A DNA stretch of 64,000 nucleotides from Nocardioides sp. Root240 (GCF_001428825.1 NZ_LMIT01000002.1:327669-391668), one strand, 5' to 3'; counted from the first letter of the stretch, positions 35,816 to 46,157 are shown. A program made the numbers and translations. The notes: generated from the letters alone by a model not told the origin.

Positions 35816-37267
35816 ATGAGCGACAACTCCCTCAACGGCGAACTCGTCAGCAGTGCCTACCGCCAGGCGCTCGAGGTCATCTCCTCCGTCGAGCCGCGCA
35901 TCGCGGACGCCACCCGCCAGGAGCTCGCCGACCAGCGGGCGTCGCTCAAGCTGATCGCGAGCGAGAACTACGCCTCGCCGGCCGTGCTGCTCACGATGGG
36001 CACCTGGTTCAGCGACAAGTACGCCGAGGGCACCGTCGGCCACCGCTTCTACGCCGGCTGCCAGAACGTCGACACGGTCGAGTCCCTCGCGGCCGAGCAT
36101 GCCCGTGAGCTGTTCGGTGCCGAGTACGCCTACGTCCAGCCGCACTCCGGCATCGACGCCAACCTGACCGCCTACTGGGCGATCCTCGCGCACCGCGTCG
36201 AGGGCCCGTGGCTCCAGGACGCCGGCGTGAAGAACATGAACGACCTGTCGGACGCCGACTGGGAGAAGCTGCGCCACGAGCTCGGCAACCAGCGTCTGCT
36301 CGGCATGAGCCTCGACACCGGCGGCCACCTCACCCACGGCTTCCGCCCGAACATCAGCGGCAAGATGTTCCACCAGCAGCAGTACGGCACCGACCCCGAG
36401 ACCGGCCTGATCGACTACGACGCCCTGCGCGCCAAGGCCAAGGAGTTCAAGCCGCTCATCCTGGTCGCCGGCTACTCGGCGTACCCGCGCCGAGTGAACT
36501 TCGCCAAGATGCGCGAGATCGCCGACGAGGTGGGCGCCACCCTGATGGTCGACATGGCGCACTTCGCCGGTCTGGTCGCGGGCAAGGTGTTCACCGGCGA
36601 CGAGGACCCGATCCCGCACGCCCACGTCGTCACCAGCACCTCGCACAAGTCGCTCCGCGGCCCGCGCGGCGGCTTCATCCTCGCCACGGAGGAGTACGCC
36701 CCGAGCGTCGACCGCGGCTGCCCGATGGTCCTCGGCGGCCCGCTCTCGCACGTCATGGCCGCCAAGGCCGTCGCCTTCGCCGAGGCGCGCACGCCGGAGT
36801 TCCGCACCTACGCCCAGACCGTCGCCGACAACGCCAAGGCGCTCGCCGAGGGCCTGATGAAGCGCGGCACCAAGCTGGTCACCGACGGCACCGACAACCA
36901 CATCGTGCTGCTCGACGTGTCGTCGTTCGGCCTCACCGGCCGCCAGGCCGAGTCGGCCCTGCTCGACGCCGGCGTGGTCACCAACCGCAACTCGGTCCCC
37001 TCCGACCCGAACGGCGCCTGGTACACCTCGGGCATCCGGATCGGCACCCCGGCGCTCACCAGCCGCGGCTTCGGCGCCGACGAGTTCGACCAGGTCGCCG
37101 ACCTGATCGTCCACGTCCTCCAGAACACCGAGGCCGGTACGACGTCGGCCGGCGCGCCCTCGAAGGCGTCCTACGTCCTCGGCGAGGGCGTGGCCGACAA
37201 GGTCCGTGGCGCCTCGGCCGAGCTGCTCGACAAGCACCCGCTGTACCCCGGCCTCGACCTGAGCTGA
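35816..37267 (+). CDS. glyA: Serine hydroxymethyltransferase
   Basis: 483 residues, the longer actinobacterial form (many bacterial GlyA are about 415-430). PLP Lys in [16 protein letters not shown]; the N-terminal [11 protein letters not shown] is present. Interconverts serine and glycine with tetrahydrofolate. TACGCT 7 nt before the ATG points to a leaderless transcript. No riboswitch was recognised upstream. Confidence 0.96.
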   Translation: MSDNSLNGELVSSAYRQALEVISSVEPRIADATRQELADQRASLKLIASENYASPAVLLTMGTWFSDKYAEGTVGHRFYAGCQNVDTVESLAAEHARELFGAEYAYVQPHSGIDANLTAYWAILAHRVEGPWLQDAGVKNMNDLSDADWEKLRHELGNQRLLGMSLDTGGHLTHGFRPNISGKMFHQQQYGTDPETGLIDYDALRAKAKEFKPLILVAGYSAYPRRVNFAKMREIADEVGATLMVDMAHFAGLVAGKVFTGDEDPIPHAHVVTSTSHKSLRGPRGGFILATEEYAPSVDRGCPMVLGGPLSHVMAAKAVAFAEARTPEFRTYAQTVADNAKALAEGLMKRGTKLVTDGTDNHIVLLDVSSFGLTGRQAESALLDAGVVTNRNSVPSDPNGAWYTSGIRIGTPALTSRGFGADEFDQVADLIVHVLQNTEAGTTSAGAPSKASYVLGEGVADKVRGASAELLDKHPLYPGLDLS

Positions 37268-37336
37268 CCAGGCTGACCGCGCGTCGAGCCGCGGGCGTCT
37301 CGTACGGCGTCCGCGGCCCGATCGCGCCCAGCTGGT

Positions 37337-38956
37337 GTGGAACCCTCACCATTCGTGAGGGCTCCCCTTCAGCACTACCCGTCGGCCACCACCCGGGCCG
37401 GGCAGCTCGCCGTCGTCATCCTCGTCACGGTGACGACCTACTACGCCGTCAACGTGCACGGTGCGGTGTCGACGCTCATCATCGACCGCTTCGACATGTC
37501 GCTCGGCTTCTACGTCACGGTCTCGATCCTCGGCAACCTCCTCGGTGCGTTCGCCTCGCTGGCGACCGGTGTCACCGACCGGTTCGGCCGGGTCGACGTC
37601 GTCGTGGTGGGCATGGCAGCGGTCGCCCTTCTCACGGGACTCGTGATCCCGGCCGCCGACACCCGGGGTGAGTACCTCACCTGGTCGGTCCTGTCGGCGA
37701 TGGTCGAGGGCTTCGTGCTGGTGCTGACCCCGACGCTGGTGCGCGACTTCTCGCCGCAGCTCTCCCGGGGCACGGCGATCGGGATCTGGGCGCTCGGCCC
37801 GGTGCTCGGGAACCTGCTCGCGACGCAGGTCGCGTCCCGCACCCTCGACGCGCACCCGGACTGGGCCTTCCAGTTCCGGGTCTGCGGTGTGGTCGGCGCC
37901 GTCGCGACCGTGGTCGTGGCGCTCACCCTGCGCGAGCTCGCGCCGGCTGTCCGCAACCAGGTGGTGCACGACGCGCGGGCGCAGCCCGTGGGCGCGACGG
38001 CGCCGACCACGCGGGTCGGCACGCTCGAGGGCTTCCGGGTCATGCTGACCCCGCGCATCGTGCTGCCCGCACTGGGCTTCGCTCTCTTCCTGCTCTTCTA
38101 CGTCACCCGGCTCGGCTTCTTCGTGATCTACTTCGCCACCACCTTCGGCTACACCGCGGCCCGGGCGAACGCGTTGGAGAACTGGTCCTGGACGTTCACC
38201 GGCATCGGGCTGGTGCTGTGGGGGTTCGTGGGGGACCGGATCGGCGCCCGCAAGCCCCTGATCGTCGCGGGCCTGGTCGTCGGCGTCGCAGCCGTGTCCT
38301 GCTGGGCGGTGCTGGCGACCCGCCCCGGGACCAGCTACGCCACCTGGGCGGTGATCCTCTCGGTCGCCGCCCTCGGCGGCAGCGCGGCGACCGCCAACTG
38401 GCAGGCAGCCTTCACCGAGGCCGTCGAGAACCACCGTCCCGACCTGGTGGCGACGGGCATGGCCGTGTGGGGCTGGATCCTGCGCGTGGTCGGTGCGTCG
38501 GCCGCCTTCGCGATCACCCTGCTGGTGCCGGCCGCCGGTGTGCTGGTCGACCACGGCCCCGAGGTCTCGCGGATCTCCACGACGTACGCGGCCGAGCTGG
38601 CGACCCTCCGGACGATCACGCCCGAGCACCGGGCCGCCCTGACCGCCACAACTGGTGACCCCGCGGCCCAGCGAGCCGCCGTCGGCGACATCGTGAAGGC
38701 GACCGGCGTCCCGGTCCCCGAGGCGGCAGCGGCCCTCGCCGCAACGGGGGACGTCCCGGCCGCCGACCTCGCCTACCTGCAGGCGCACGGCCCCGACGTG
38801 GCTGAGTCGGCGAAGGACAGCGCTGGCGAGTGGCAGCGCTGGTGGTGGGTCTGCGTCGCGGGGGAGCTGGTGGCGCTGGCGCTCGTCTTCACGCTGCCGG
38901 GGCCGTGGCGGCCCGCCGCCCGACCGGTCCAGCGGCTCAGCGCCAGGAGTAGCTGA
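37337..38956 (+). CDS. Major facilitator superfamily transporter with extended loop
   Basis: About 539 residues with 12 predicted helices and an extra extracytoplasmic segment of about 90 residues between the last two helices (HGPEVSRISTTYAAEL to ESAKDSAGEW). The start is uncertain: GTG 37337 or GTG 37355. The hairpin CCCTCAC-CATTC-GTGAGGG (37343-37361) would bury the second GTG and may limit translation or act as a weak glyA terminator. Substrate unknown. Its 3' end overlaps the convergent response regulator by 20 bp. Confidence 0.82.
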   Translation: MEPSPFVRAPLQHYPSATTRAGQLAVVILVTVTTYYAVNVHGAVSTLIIDRFDMSLGFYVTVSILGNLLGAFASLATGVTDRFGRVDVVVVGMAAVALLTGLVIPAADTRGEYLTWSVLSAMVEGFVLVLTPTLVRDFSPQLSRGTAIGIWALGPVLGNLLATQVASRTLDAHPDWAFQFRVCGVVGAVATVVVALTLRELAPAVRNQVVHDARAQPVGATAPTTRVGTLEGFRVMLTPRIVLPALGFALFLLFYVTRLGFFVIYFATTFGYTAARANALENWSWTFTGIGLVLWGFVGDRIGARKPLIVAGLVVGVAAVSCWAVLATRPGTSYATWAVILSVAALGGSAATANWQAAFTEAVENHRPDLVATGMAVWGWILRVVGASAAFAITLLVPAAGVLVDHGPEVSRISTTYAAELATLRTITPEHRAALTATTGDPAAQRAAVGDIVKATGVPVPEAAAALAATGDVPAADLAYLQAHGPDVAESAKDSAGEWQRWWWVCVAGELVALALVFTLPGPWRPAARPVQRLSARSS

Positions 38957-39629
38957 CCTCCGGCCGTCCGCCGCTGGGGCCGTACCGGACCCCGCGCGCG
39001 GCCAGGCCCTGGTCGGCGAGGTGCTCGAGGTAGCGCCGTGCCGTCACGCGCGACGCGCCGACGAGTGCGGCGACCTCGCTCGCGGACAGGTCGCCGGCGG
39101 CGTCGCGCAACGCCGTCGTGACGACGCGCAGGGTCTCCGGGCTCATGCCCTTGGGCAGCGGCGCGCTGCCGGTCGGCCGGAGCGACCCGAGCAGCTGGTC
39201 GACCTCGTCCTGCACCACCTCGTCCGGTGCCGCATCGAGGCGGGCGCGGTACTCGGCGTACTGCTCGAGCTTGGCCCGGAAGGTCGCGAAGGTGAACGGC
39301 TTGAGCAGGTAGAGCACGACGCCCTGGACGACGGCCTGGCGCACGACCTTGGTGTCGCGGGCGGCGGTCACCGCGATGACGTCGCACAGGTGGCCGGCCG
39401 CGCGCAGCCCGCTGAGCAGTCCGAGGCCGTGCCCGTCGGGCAGGTTCATGTCGAGCAGGACCAGGTCGACCGGCGCGCCGGCCTGCTGTGCCGCCTCGAG
39501 GGCGCGGACCGCCTCGCGTGCGGAGCGGGCGACGCCGGCGAGGACGAAGCCCGGCACCCGCTCGACGTACGACGCGTGGGCCTCCGCCGCGAGTGCCTCG
39601 TCCTCGACCACGAGGACCCGCACGGTCAC
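38937..39629 (-). CDS. Response regulator, CitB/DcuR type
   Basis: 230 residues. Receiver domain with phospho-acceptor Asp in LVLLDMNLPDGHG and Lys in LKPFTFATF; the C-terminal part has a helix-turn-helix (LSASEVAALVGASRVTARRYLEHL). GTG start overlaps the kinase stop (GTGA). The target is very likely the divergent dctA gene. Confidence 0.92.
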   Translation of the reverse strand: MTVRVLVVEDEALAAEAHASYVERVPGFVLAGVARSAREAVRALEAAQQAGAPVDLVLLDMNLPDGHGLGLLSGLRAAGHLCDVIAVTAARDTKVVRQAVVQGVVLYLLKPFTFATFRAKLEQYAEYRARLDAAPDEVVQDEVDQLLGSLRPTGSAPLPKGMSPETLRVVTTALRDAAGDLSASEVAALVGASRVTARRYLEHLADQGLAARGVRYGPSGGRPEVSYSWR

Positions 39630-41212
39630 GAGCCGGCTCCCGTCGTCGTCACGGTGAAGCGTGCGCCCCCGAGCCCGGAGCGGCCGACGGTGACGTCGCC
39701 GCCGTGGCGCCGGGCGACCTGCACCACCAGCGCGAGACCGAGCCCGCGGCCGGTGCCGGGCTCCGCCTTGGTCGTCCATCCCCGGTCGAGGACCCGCGCC
39801 GCCGCGGCCTCGTCGAGACCCGGACCGCTGTCGTCGACCCGCACCTCGAGCCGCGCGCCCGCGCCGGACAGGTGCACCTCGACCTGGCGGGTCCCCGCGT
39901 CGGCGACGGCGTCGAAGGCGTTGTCGACGAGGTTGCCGAGGACGGTCACCAGGTCGCGGCCCGGGATGCCGCTGTCCGTGGGGAGGGTCCCGGCGATGCG
40001 CAGGTCGATCCCGCGCTCGGCCGCCTCGGCGGACTTGCCGAGCAGGAGGGCGGCGACGACGGGGTCGTCGACGGCGCCCACCACCCGGTCGGCAAGCAGC
40101 TGCGCGACCTGCAGCTCCTCGGTGGCGAAGGTGACCGCGTCGTCGGGGCGGCCCATCTCGATGAGTGACACGACCGTGTGCAGGCGGTTGGCGGACTCGT
40201 GGTTCTGCGAGCGCAGCGACTCGGTCAGGCGTCGTACCACCTCGAGCTCGCCGGTCACCGACCGCAGCTCGGTGTGGTCGCGCAGGGTCACGACCGAGCC
40301 GACGTCGCGACCGTCCCAACGGGCGGGGGCGGAGGAGACGAGCAGGATCCGCTCGCCGGCGAGGTAGAGGTCGTCGGACTCGGCGGTCCGGCCGCGGGCA
40401 GCGGCGACCAGGCCGGGCGCGAGGCCGAGGTCCTCGATCCGGGTGCCGACCACGTCGTCCGGCAGCGCGAGCAACCGGCGCGCCTCGTCGTTGACCAGCT
40501 GGACACGGCCGTCGCCGTCGAGCAGCAGGAGGCCCTCGCGGACCGAGTGCAGGACGGCGGAGTAGTACTCGTACATCCGGGCCAGCTCCTGCTCGCCCAT
40601 CCCGTGGGTGACCCGGTGCAGCCTCCGGCCGAGCAGCCACGCGCCGGCCATCCCGAGCGCCAGGATCAGCCCGCCACAGAGCACGACGATCGTGATGTCG
40701 CGGCGCAGGCCGCGGTTGATGTCGCTGACGGTGATGCCGACCGAGACGAGGGCGACGACCTTCCCGCCGTCCTCGACCGGTACGACGGAGCGGACCGACG
40801 GTCCGAGAGAGCCCTTGTACTGCTGGGTGAAGACCGCGCCCCCGGGCGCCCCACCGAGGTCGCCGGCGAACTTCCCCCCGATCAGGCTCGGGTCGGGGTG
40901 GGTGTAGCGCGTCCGGTCCAGGCCCATCACGACGACGAAGTCGGTGTCCGTGTCGCGCCGGACCTCCTCCGCCCACGGCTGCAGCCCGGCCGTCGGGTCG
41001 TCGGTGCGCAGCGCGGCGCGGACGGTGGGGGAGTCGGCGACGGTCTGCGCCACGGCCACGGCGCGCTGGGTGGCCCGGCTGCGCGAGTCCCGGCGGGCGT
41101 CGTACGACGCCATCAGGATGCCGGTCACCACGAGCAGCAGCACCGTCGCGACCTGGAGCAGCAGCACCTGCCGCGCCACGGGGCGGTCGCGGAGCGGGCG
41201 GCGTCGGGTCAC
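39626..41212 (-). CDS. Sensor histidine kinase, CitA/DcuS type
   Basis: 528 residues. Membrane helix (about 15-35), extracytoplasmic Cache/PDC-like sensor (about 36-175), second helix (RRDITIVVLCGGLILALGMA), a PAS domain, an H-box SQNHESANRLHTVVSLIE, and an ATPase domain (NLVDNAFDAV, DDSGPGLDE, GRGLGLALV). Such kinases sense C4-dicarboxylates or citrate. GTG 41212 is the start that places the first helix normally. Confidence 0.92.
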   Translation of the reverse strand: MTRRRPLRDRPVARQVLLLQVATVLLLVVTGILMASYDARRDSRSRATQRAVAVAQTVADSPTVRAALRTDDPTAGLQPWAEEVRRDTDTDFVVVMGLDRTRYTHPDPSLIGGKFAGDLGGAPGGAVFTQQYKGSLGPSVRSVVPVEDGGKVVALVSVGITVSDINRGLRRDITIVVLCGGLILALGMAGAWLLGRRLHRVTHGMGEQELARMYEYYSAVLHSVREGLLLLDGDGRVQLVNDEARRLLALPDDVVGTRIEDLGLAPGLVAAARGRTAESDDLYLAGERILLVSSAPARWDGRDVGSVVTLRDHTELRSVTGELEVVRRLTESLRSQNHESANRLHTVVSLIEMGRPDDAVTFATEELQVAQLLADRVVGAVDDPVVAALLLGKSAEAAERGIDLRIAGTLPTDSGIPGRDLVTVLGNLVDNAFDAVADAGTRQVEVHLSGAGARLEVRVDDSGPGLDEAAAARVLDRGWTTKAEPGTGRGLGLALVVQVARRHGGDVTVGRSGLGGARFTVTTTGAGS

Positions 41213-41257
41213 CTCGTCATTCTGGCCCACTGCGGGCTGCCGGTTGTGACGTGCGCC

Positions 41258-41293
41258 ACGAACACAACGAACACAACGGTGACGGTCGTCACC
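41258..41293. promoter_or_regulatory. Direct repeat and palindrome upstream of dctA
   Basis: Two tandem 9-bp copies of ACGAACACA (41258-41275) are followed at once by GGTGAC-GGTC-GTCACC (41278-41293). They lie in the 148-bp region between the kinase gene and dctA and are candidate binding sites for the response regulator. Confidence 0.5.
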
Positions 41294-41360
41294 TCCGGCC
41301 GGAGAGTGGGCGAGGACGCCCCACCGGGGCACCGGACCACCCCGTCGGCCAGGAGGAACG

Positions 41361-42725
41361 ATGAGCACCACGACCAGCGCGACGCAGCCGAAGCACGGCT
41401 CGCGCGCCACCCACTACCTGTACCTCGCGGTGATCGGGGCGGTCCTCCTCGGCATCGCCACCGGCCTGCTCTTCCCGGACTTCGCGGTCGAGCTCAAGCC
41501 GCTCGGCGAGGGCTTCGTGAACCTGATCAAGATGATGATCCAGCCGATCATCTTCTGCACGATCGTGCTCGGCGTCGGCTCGGTGGCCAGCGCCGCGAAG
41601 GTCGGCAAGGTCGGTGGGCTCGCGCTCGTCTACTTCCTCGCCATGTCGACGGTCGCCCTGACGATCGGGATGGTCGTCGGCAACCTGCTGCACCCCGGCG
41701 ACGGCCTCCACATCACGGCCGACGGCGCCGCGATCGCGCAGGAGAAGGCCGCCGAGGGGCACGCCGACACCACGGCCTTCCTGCTCGGGATCATCCCCGC
41801 CTCGCTGTTCAGCTCCCTCACCAGCGGCAGCGTGCTGCAGACCCTCCTCGTCGCGCTCCTGGTCGGCTTCGCCCTGCAGCGGATGGGCGAGAGCGGTGCG
41901 CCGATCCTGACGGTCGTCGGCCACGTCCAGCGCCTGGTCTTCCGCCTGCTCGGCATGATCATGTGGGCCGCCCCGGTCGGCGCCTTCGGTGCGATGGCCG
42001 CCGTGGTCGGCACGGGCGGTGCGGACGCGCTGAAGAGCCTCGCCGTGCTGATGGTCGGCTTCTACATCACGTGCCTGCTGTTCGTGTTCGTCGTCCTCGG
42101 CCTGCTGCTGAAGGTCACGACCGGCATCAACATCTTCGCGCTGCTGCGCTACCTGGGCCGCGAGTTCCTGCTGATCCTCGCGACCTCGTCCTCGGAGTCC
42201 GCGCTGCCGAGGGCGATCGCCAAGCTGGAGCACGCGGGCGTCGACCGTACGACGGTCGGTGTGGTCGTCCCGACGGGCTACTCGTTCAACCTCGACGGCA
42301 CCGCGATCTACCTGACCATGGCGTCGATCTTCATCGCCGAGGCCATCGGCAGCCCGCTCGCCATCGGTGAGCAGATCTCGCTCCTGCTGTTCATGATGAT
42401 CGCCGCGAAGGGCGCCGCCGGCGTCACCGGCTCCGGCATGGCGGTCCTCGCCGGCGGCCTGCAGTCGCACCGTCCCGAGCTCGTCGACGGCGTCGGCCTG
42501 ATCGTGGGCATCGACCGGTTCATGTCGGAGGCCCGCGCCCTGACGAACTTCGCCGGCAACGCGGTCGGCACCGTCCTCGTCGGCCACTGGACCGGGAGCA
42601 TCGACCGGGCCCAGCTGGACCGGGTCCTCGCCGGTGACGACCCGTTCGACGAGACCACGATGGTCGACGACCACGGCTCCGCGCCGGCGATCCCGGCCGC
42701 GGGCAAGGAGCCTCAGCTGGTCTGA
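41361..42725 (+). CDS. dctA: C4-dicarboxylate:cation symporter (DAACS family)
   Basis: 454 residues, eight helices plus re-entrant loops. The substrate-binding serine-rich motif ATSSSESALPR and VVPTGYSFNLDGTAIYL are diagnostic of DctA/GltP transporters. Imports succinate, fumarate or malate. Divergent from the CitA/DcuS-type system that probably controls it. Its 3' end overlaps the convergent kinase-like gene by 13 bp. AGGAGGA ribosome-binding site. Confidence 0.93.
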   Translation: MSTTTSATQPKHGSRATHYLYLAVIGAVLLGIATGLLFPDFAVELKPLGEGFVNLIKMMIQPIIFCTIVLGVGSVASAAKVGKVGGLALVYFLAMSTVALTIGMVVGNLLHPGDGLHITADGAAIAQEKAAEGHADTTAFLLGIIPASLFSSLTSGSVLQTLLVALLVGFALQRMGESGAPILTVVGHVQRLVFRLLGMIMWAAPVGAFGAMAAVVGTGGADALKSLAVLMVGFYITCLLFVFVVLGLLLKVTTGINIFALLRYLGREFLLILATSSSESALPRAIAKLEHAGVDRTTVGVVVPTGYSFNLDGTAIYLTMASIFIAEAIGSPLAIGEQISLLLFMMIAAKGAAGVTGSGMAVLAGGLQSHRPELVDGVGLIVGIDRFMSEARALTNFAGNAVGTVLVGHWTGSIDRAQLDRVLAGDDPFDETTMVDDHGSAPAIPAAGKEPQLV

Positions 42726-43849
42726 TCGACGAGGTCCAGGCTGTGCCGGGCGATGGCTGCTCTCGTGGCGGCCATCGCCCGGAGCGCGTCCGTGGGCTCC
42801 TCGCCCAGCAGCTCGAACGGGATCGAGGACAGCCCGGTGAACAGCAGCAGCTGCAGGGCGTGCGCGCGGCGCAGCGTGGCGAGGTCGACGGCGACGCCCT
42901 CCTCCGCCAGCCCGGCCCGGTACGACGCCAGGCAGGCCTCCCCGCGCGCACCGAGCTCGCTCACGTCCCCGCGGCCCAGCTGCACCTCGCCGACGAGCAG
43001 CTGGCCGAGGTCGAAGCCCAGGGGCAGCGCGGTGAAGAAACCGAAGTCGATGAGCGTGAAGCCGTCGCGGTCGGGCCGCACCAGCAGGTTGTTCGGGCAC
43101 GCGTCGCCGTGGCCGGCCAGGACCGGCATCGCCATCAGCTCGGCGGCGATCGCGTCCACCCTGGCCGCCGCTTCTTCCAGCCGCGGCCGCAGGTCGCCGA
43201 AGGCCGGCCCGACGAGCGGGTGCTGCCACAGGCCGTCGTCGGCGAGGGCGGGCAGCACCTGGAAGCGGAGCCGGCCCTCGACGTACCGGGTGATGTCCCA
43301 CTCGTGCCCACCGATCCCGGCCACGGCGCGGACCTCCGCGCTGCCGGCCAGCCGGCCGAGCAGGCGAGCGGCGCGCTCGTACCGGTCCCGGTCCCAGGCG
43401 ACCTCGACGGACGGCACCACCTCGAGCCAGACGGCGTAGGCAAGGTCGTCGATGGGGTGCACGCCGAGGGCGCGGGGCATCGAGAGGCCGTCGGGCAGGC
43501 GGCTGCCGAGGTCGGACCGGTAGACCGCACCCTCGGTGCGCCACGGCACCTGCTTCGCGGCCCACGGGCGGACCTCGGGGGGCAGGTCGGCGAAGAACGG
43601 CGAGCGCGACCACTCGTGGACGTGCTTCACGAACAGCGTGAAGTCGCGCTCGTGGCCGTCGACCGCGGCCACGCCGCGCACCCACCAGCGGCCACCGGTG
43701 GTGATCGCGGGCAGGTCGTAGTCGACCGGCTCGGCGTGGGAGGCGACCACCGCGACAGCGGCGTCACCGGCGTCGTACAGGGTGGCGAGCATGGCGGCGA
43801 GCGTGGCGTCGTCGACGTCGGCGGGGCCGAGGGCGGAGCGGTCGTGCAC
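42713..43849 (-). CDS. Aminoglycoside phosphotransferase-like (protein-kinase-fold) enzyme
   Basis: 378 residues. Catalytic-loop motif GHGDACPNNLLV and metal-binding LIDFGF place it in the APH/choline kinase superfamily. The N-terminal third is less typical. GTG 43849 has GGAGGAC upstream. A resistance function cannot be inferred; many such proteins phosphorylate unknown metabolites. Confidence 0.83.
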   Translation of the reverse strand: MHDRSALGPADVDDATLAAMLATLYDAGDAAVAVVASHAEPVDYDLPAITTGGRWWVRGVAAVDGHERDFTLFVKHVHEWSRSPFFADLPPEVRPWAAKQVPWRTEGAVYRSDLGSRLPDGLSMPRALGVHPIDDLAYAVWLEVVPSVEVAWDRDRYERAARLLGRLAGSAEVRAVAGIGGHEWDITRYVEGRLRFQVLPALADDGLWQHPLVGPAFGDLRPRLEEAAARVDAIAAELMAMPVLAGHGDACPNNLLVRPDRDGFTLIDFGFFTALPLGFDLGQLLVGEVQLGRGDVSELGARGEACLASYRAGLAEEGVAVDLATLRRAHALQLLLFTGLSSIPFELLGEEPTDALRAMAATRAAIARHSLDLVDQTS

Positions 43850-43952
43850 GGCGTCCTCCGTGGAATCGATCGGTCCCGAGCGATGCAGATCACCCAAGGC
43901 TAGGGCCCTCGGGATGCCGAGGTCAGGGCCTCGGGACGGATAGCGTGACTTC

Positions 43953-44870
43953 GTGGCACGACGGTTGCGGGACCTCGTCTGGCGGCTGGTCGTGACCACC
44001 GTCGGTTCCTGCCTGCGCTACCGCGTCACCGGCCTCGCGGCCGAGGGAGCCTTCTTCGCGGTGCTGTCGGTGCCGCCGCTGATCTTCGCCCTGGCGGGCG
44101 GGGTCGGCTACGTCACCGAGCACTTCACGGCCGCCCAGGTCGAGGAGGTGCGACGAGCGGTCGTCGACCTGTTCTCGGCGTTCCTGACCGACACCGCCGT
44201 CAACCGGGTGATCGTCCCGACGATGAACGACGTCCTCGAGGGCGGCCGCTTCGACGTGATCTCGCTCGGCTTCGTGCTCGCGCTGTGGTCGGGCTCGCGG
44301 GCGCTCAACGTCTTCGTCGACACCATCACGATCATGCACGGGCTCGGCGGGCACCGCGGGATCGTCAAGACGCGGGCGCTGTCGTTCGTGCTCTACATCC
44401 TCGCCGTGATCACCGGCGCGATCACGCTCCCGCTCGTCGTCGCCGGACCGAGGCTGGTGCGGTCCTGGCTGCCGAACCGCGCGGAGTTCCTCATGCAGTT
44501 CTACTGGCCGCTCGTCGTGGTCATCTGCATCTGCTTCCTCGCGACGCTCTACCACGTGTCGGTGCCGGTCCGGACCCGCTGGAGCTTCAACCTCCCGGGC
44601 GCGACCTTCTCGCTGGTCAGCTGGATCGCGGGCTCCTACCTGCTGCGCTGGGTGCTCACCGTGACCGCGCAGGACTCCCACTCGATCTACGGTCCGCTCG
44701 CGGCCCCGATCGCGATCCTGATCTGGCTCTACATCGTCGCGCTCGCCGTGCTGATCGGCGCCGGCGTCAACGCTGCGTTCGACGAGGTGTTCCCGCAGGA
44801 GGCGACGCAACGGGCGCGCCGGGAGCTGATGGCACGCCTGCTGCGGCGTGCTCCGGACCCGGTGGAGTAG
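43953..44870 (+). CDS. YihY/BrkB-family inner membrane protein
   Basis: 305 residues, about six helices, with the family's GLAAEGAFFAVLSVPPLIFAL segment near residue 30 and the IYGPLAAPIAILIWLYIVALAVLIGA segment near residue 250. Once annotated as ribonuclease BN in error; the real function is unknown. GTG start with TAGCGT 6 nt upstream. Confidence 0.9.
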   Translation: MARRLRDLVWRLVVTTVGSCLRYRVTGLAAEGAFFAVLSVPPLIFALAGGVGYVTEHFTAAQVEEVRRAVVDLFSAFLTDTAVNRVIVPTMNDVLEGGRFDVISLGFVLALWSGSRALNVFVDTITIMHGLGGHRGIVKTRALSFVLYILAVITGAITLPLVVAGPRLVRSWLPNRAEFLMQFYWPLVVVICICFLATLYHVSVPVRTRWSFNLPGATFSLVSWIAGSYLLRWVLTVTAQDSHSIYGPLAAPIAILIWLYIVALAVLIGAGVNAAFDEVFPQEATQRARRELMARLLRRAPDPVE

Positions 44871-44880
44871 GTTCCGGGCC

Positions 44881-45996
44881 GTGGGCGACGTACCTGGAGG
44901 ACCGGCCAAGAGCCCCTCGGTGGGCGTGGTCGCGCTGCCCGAGCGGATCCGCTCGCCGTGGTGGGAGCTGGGCCGACGGCTGCTGGCCGCGCTGGCGATC
45001 CTCGTCGGCACCGTCATGCTGGTCTACTTCGACCGCGAGGGCTACCGCGACTCCGGTGACGCCACCGCTGACAACCCCTACGGCGTGATCTCCCTGGTCG
45101 ACGCGATCTACTACACGACCGTCACGCTCAGCACGACCGGCTACGGCGACATCTCGCCGGTGAGCGACCCGGCCCGCCTGGTCAACGCCTTCATCATCAC
45201 CCCGCTCCGCATCGCCTTCCTCGTCCTCTTGATCGGTACGACGCTCGAGGTGCTGGCGCAGCGTGGCCGTGAACTTTTCCGTATCGCACGCTGGAGGAAG
45301 CAGATGGGACACCACGTGGTGGTGATCGGCTACGGCACCAAGGGCCGCAGCGCCGTCGAGACCCTGGTCAACAACGGACTCGACCGCGAGCACGTGGTCG
45401 TCGTCGACCCCAGCCCGGTCGCGCTCGCCGACGCGCACGCCGACCAGCTGGCCGTGATCACCGGCGACGCCACCCGTCGTGGCGTGCTCCAGCGCGCCGG
45501 CGTCGCGGACGCCGACCAGGTGATCATCACGACCGGCCGCGACGACTCCAACGTGCTGGCCGCCCTCACCGTGCGCCAGCTCAACCCCGACGCCTGGATC
45601 GTGGCCGCGGTCAGCGAGCAGGAGAACGCCCCGCTGATGCGCCAGTCCGGCGCCGACTCGGTCATCACCTCCTCCGACGCCGTCGGCCGCCTGCTCGGCC
45701 TCTCCACCCTGTCGCCGACCCTCGGGACCGTGATGGAGGACCTGCTCACCTACGGCGAGGGCCTCGAGGTCGCCGAGCGCGAGCTGCTGGTCAACGAGGT
45801 CGGCATGCCGCCGCAGTCGCTGCCCGACCAGGTGATCGCCGTGGTCCGCGACGAGAAGGTCTACCGCTACTTCGACCCGGTCGTGACCCTGCTCGCGCGC
45901 GGCGACCGGCTGGTCGTCGTACGACCGGCCAAGGAGCTGCCCTGGGCGCCGCGCCCCGGCACGCACAACGAGGCGTTCGCGGCCGACGAGGACTGA
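44881..45996 (+). CDS. Two-helix potassium channel with RCK (TrkA-N) domain
   Basis: 371 residues. Helix 1 (about 30-50), selectivity filter TLSTTGYGDIS, helix 2 (FIITPLRIAFLVLLIGTTL), then an RCK domain with the Rossmann motif VVIGYGTKGRSAVETL and a C-terminal TrkA-C-like part. A MthK-like channel gated by a ligand or nucleotide. GTG start; TAGGTT, which includes the previous stop codon, lies 7 nt upstream. Three CGGGACCT copies follow the gene (46002-46030). Confidence 0.92.
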   Translation: MGDVPGGPAKSPSVGVVALPERIRSPWWELGRRLLAALAILVGTVMLVYFDREGYRDSGDATADNPYGVISLVDAIYYTTVTLSTTGYGDISPVSDPARLVNAFIITPLRIAFLVLLIGTTLEVLAQRGRELFRIARWRKQMGHHVVVIGYGTKGRSAVETLVNNGLDREHVVVVDPSPVALADAHADQLAVITGDATRRGVLQRAGVADADQVIITTGRDDSNVLAALTVRQLNPDAWIVAAVSEQENAPLMRQSGADSVITSSDAVGRLLGLSTLSPTLGTVMEDLLTYGEGLEVAERELLVNEVGMPPQSLPDQVIAVVRDEKVYRYFDPVVTLLARGDRLVVVRPAKELPWAPRPGTHNEAFAADED

Positions 45997-46157
45997 CCTG
46001 CCGGGACCTGTCGGGACCTGAGCGGGACCTCGGTCAGGATCCATGGTTCACCAGGACTAGGGGCTACGGCGACGATCGTGCAGACCTTGCCCGCCACGCG
46101 GTCGATGTGGACCGTGGTCCGCGACACCGGGGGTCCGCACCCGCCATGCTGGGCGGC

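Noticed and set aside
42713..43849. Aminoglycoside resistance gene
   Set aside because: Only the general phosphotransferase fold is visible; there is no close match to a known resistance enzyme and the context is ordinary chromosomal.
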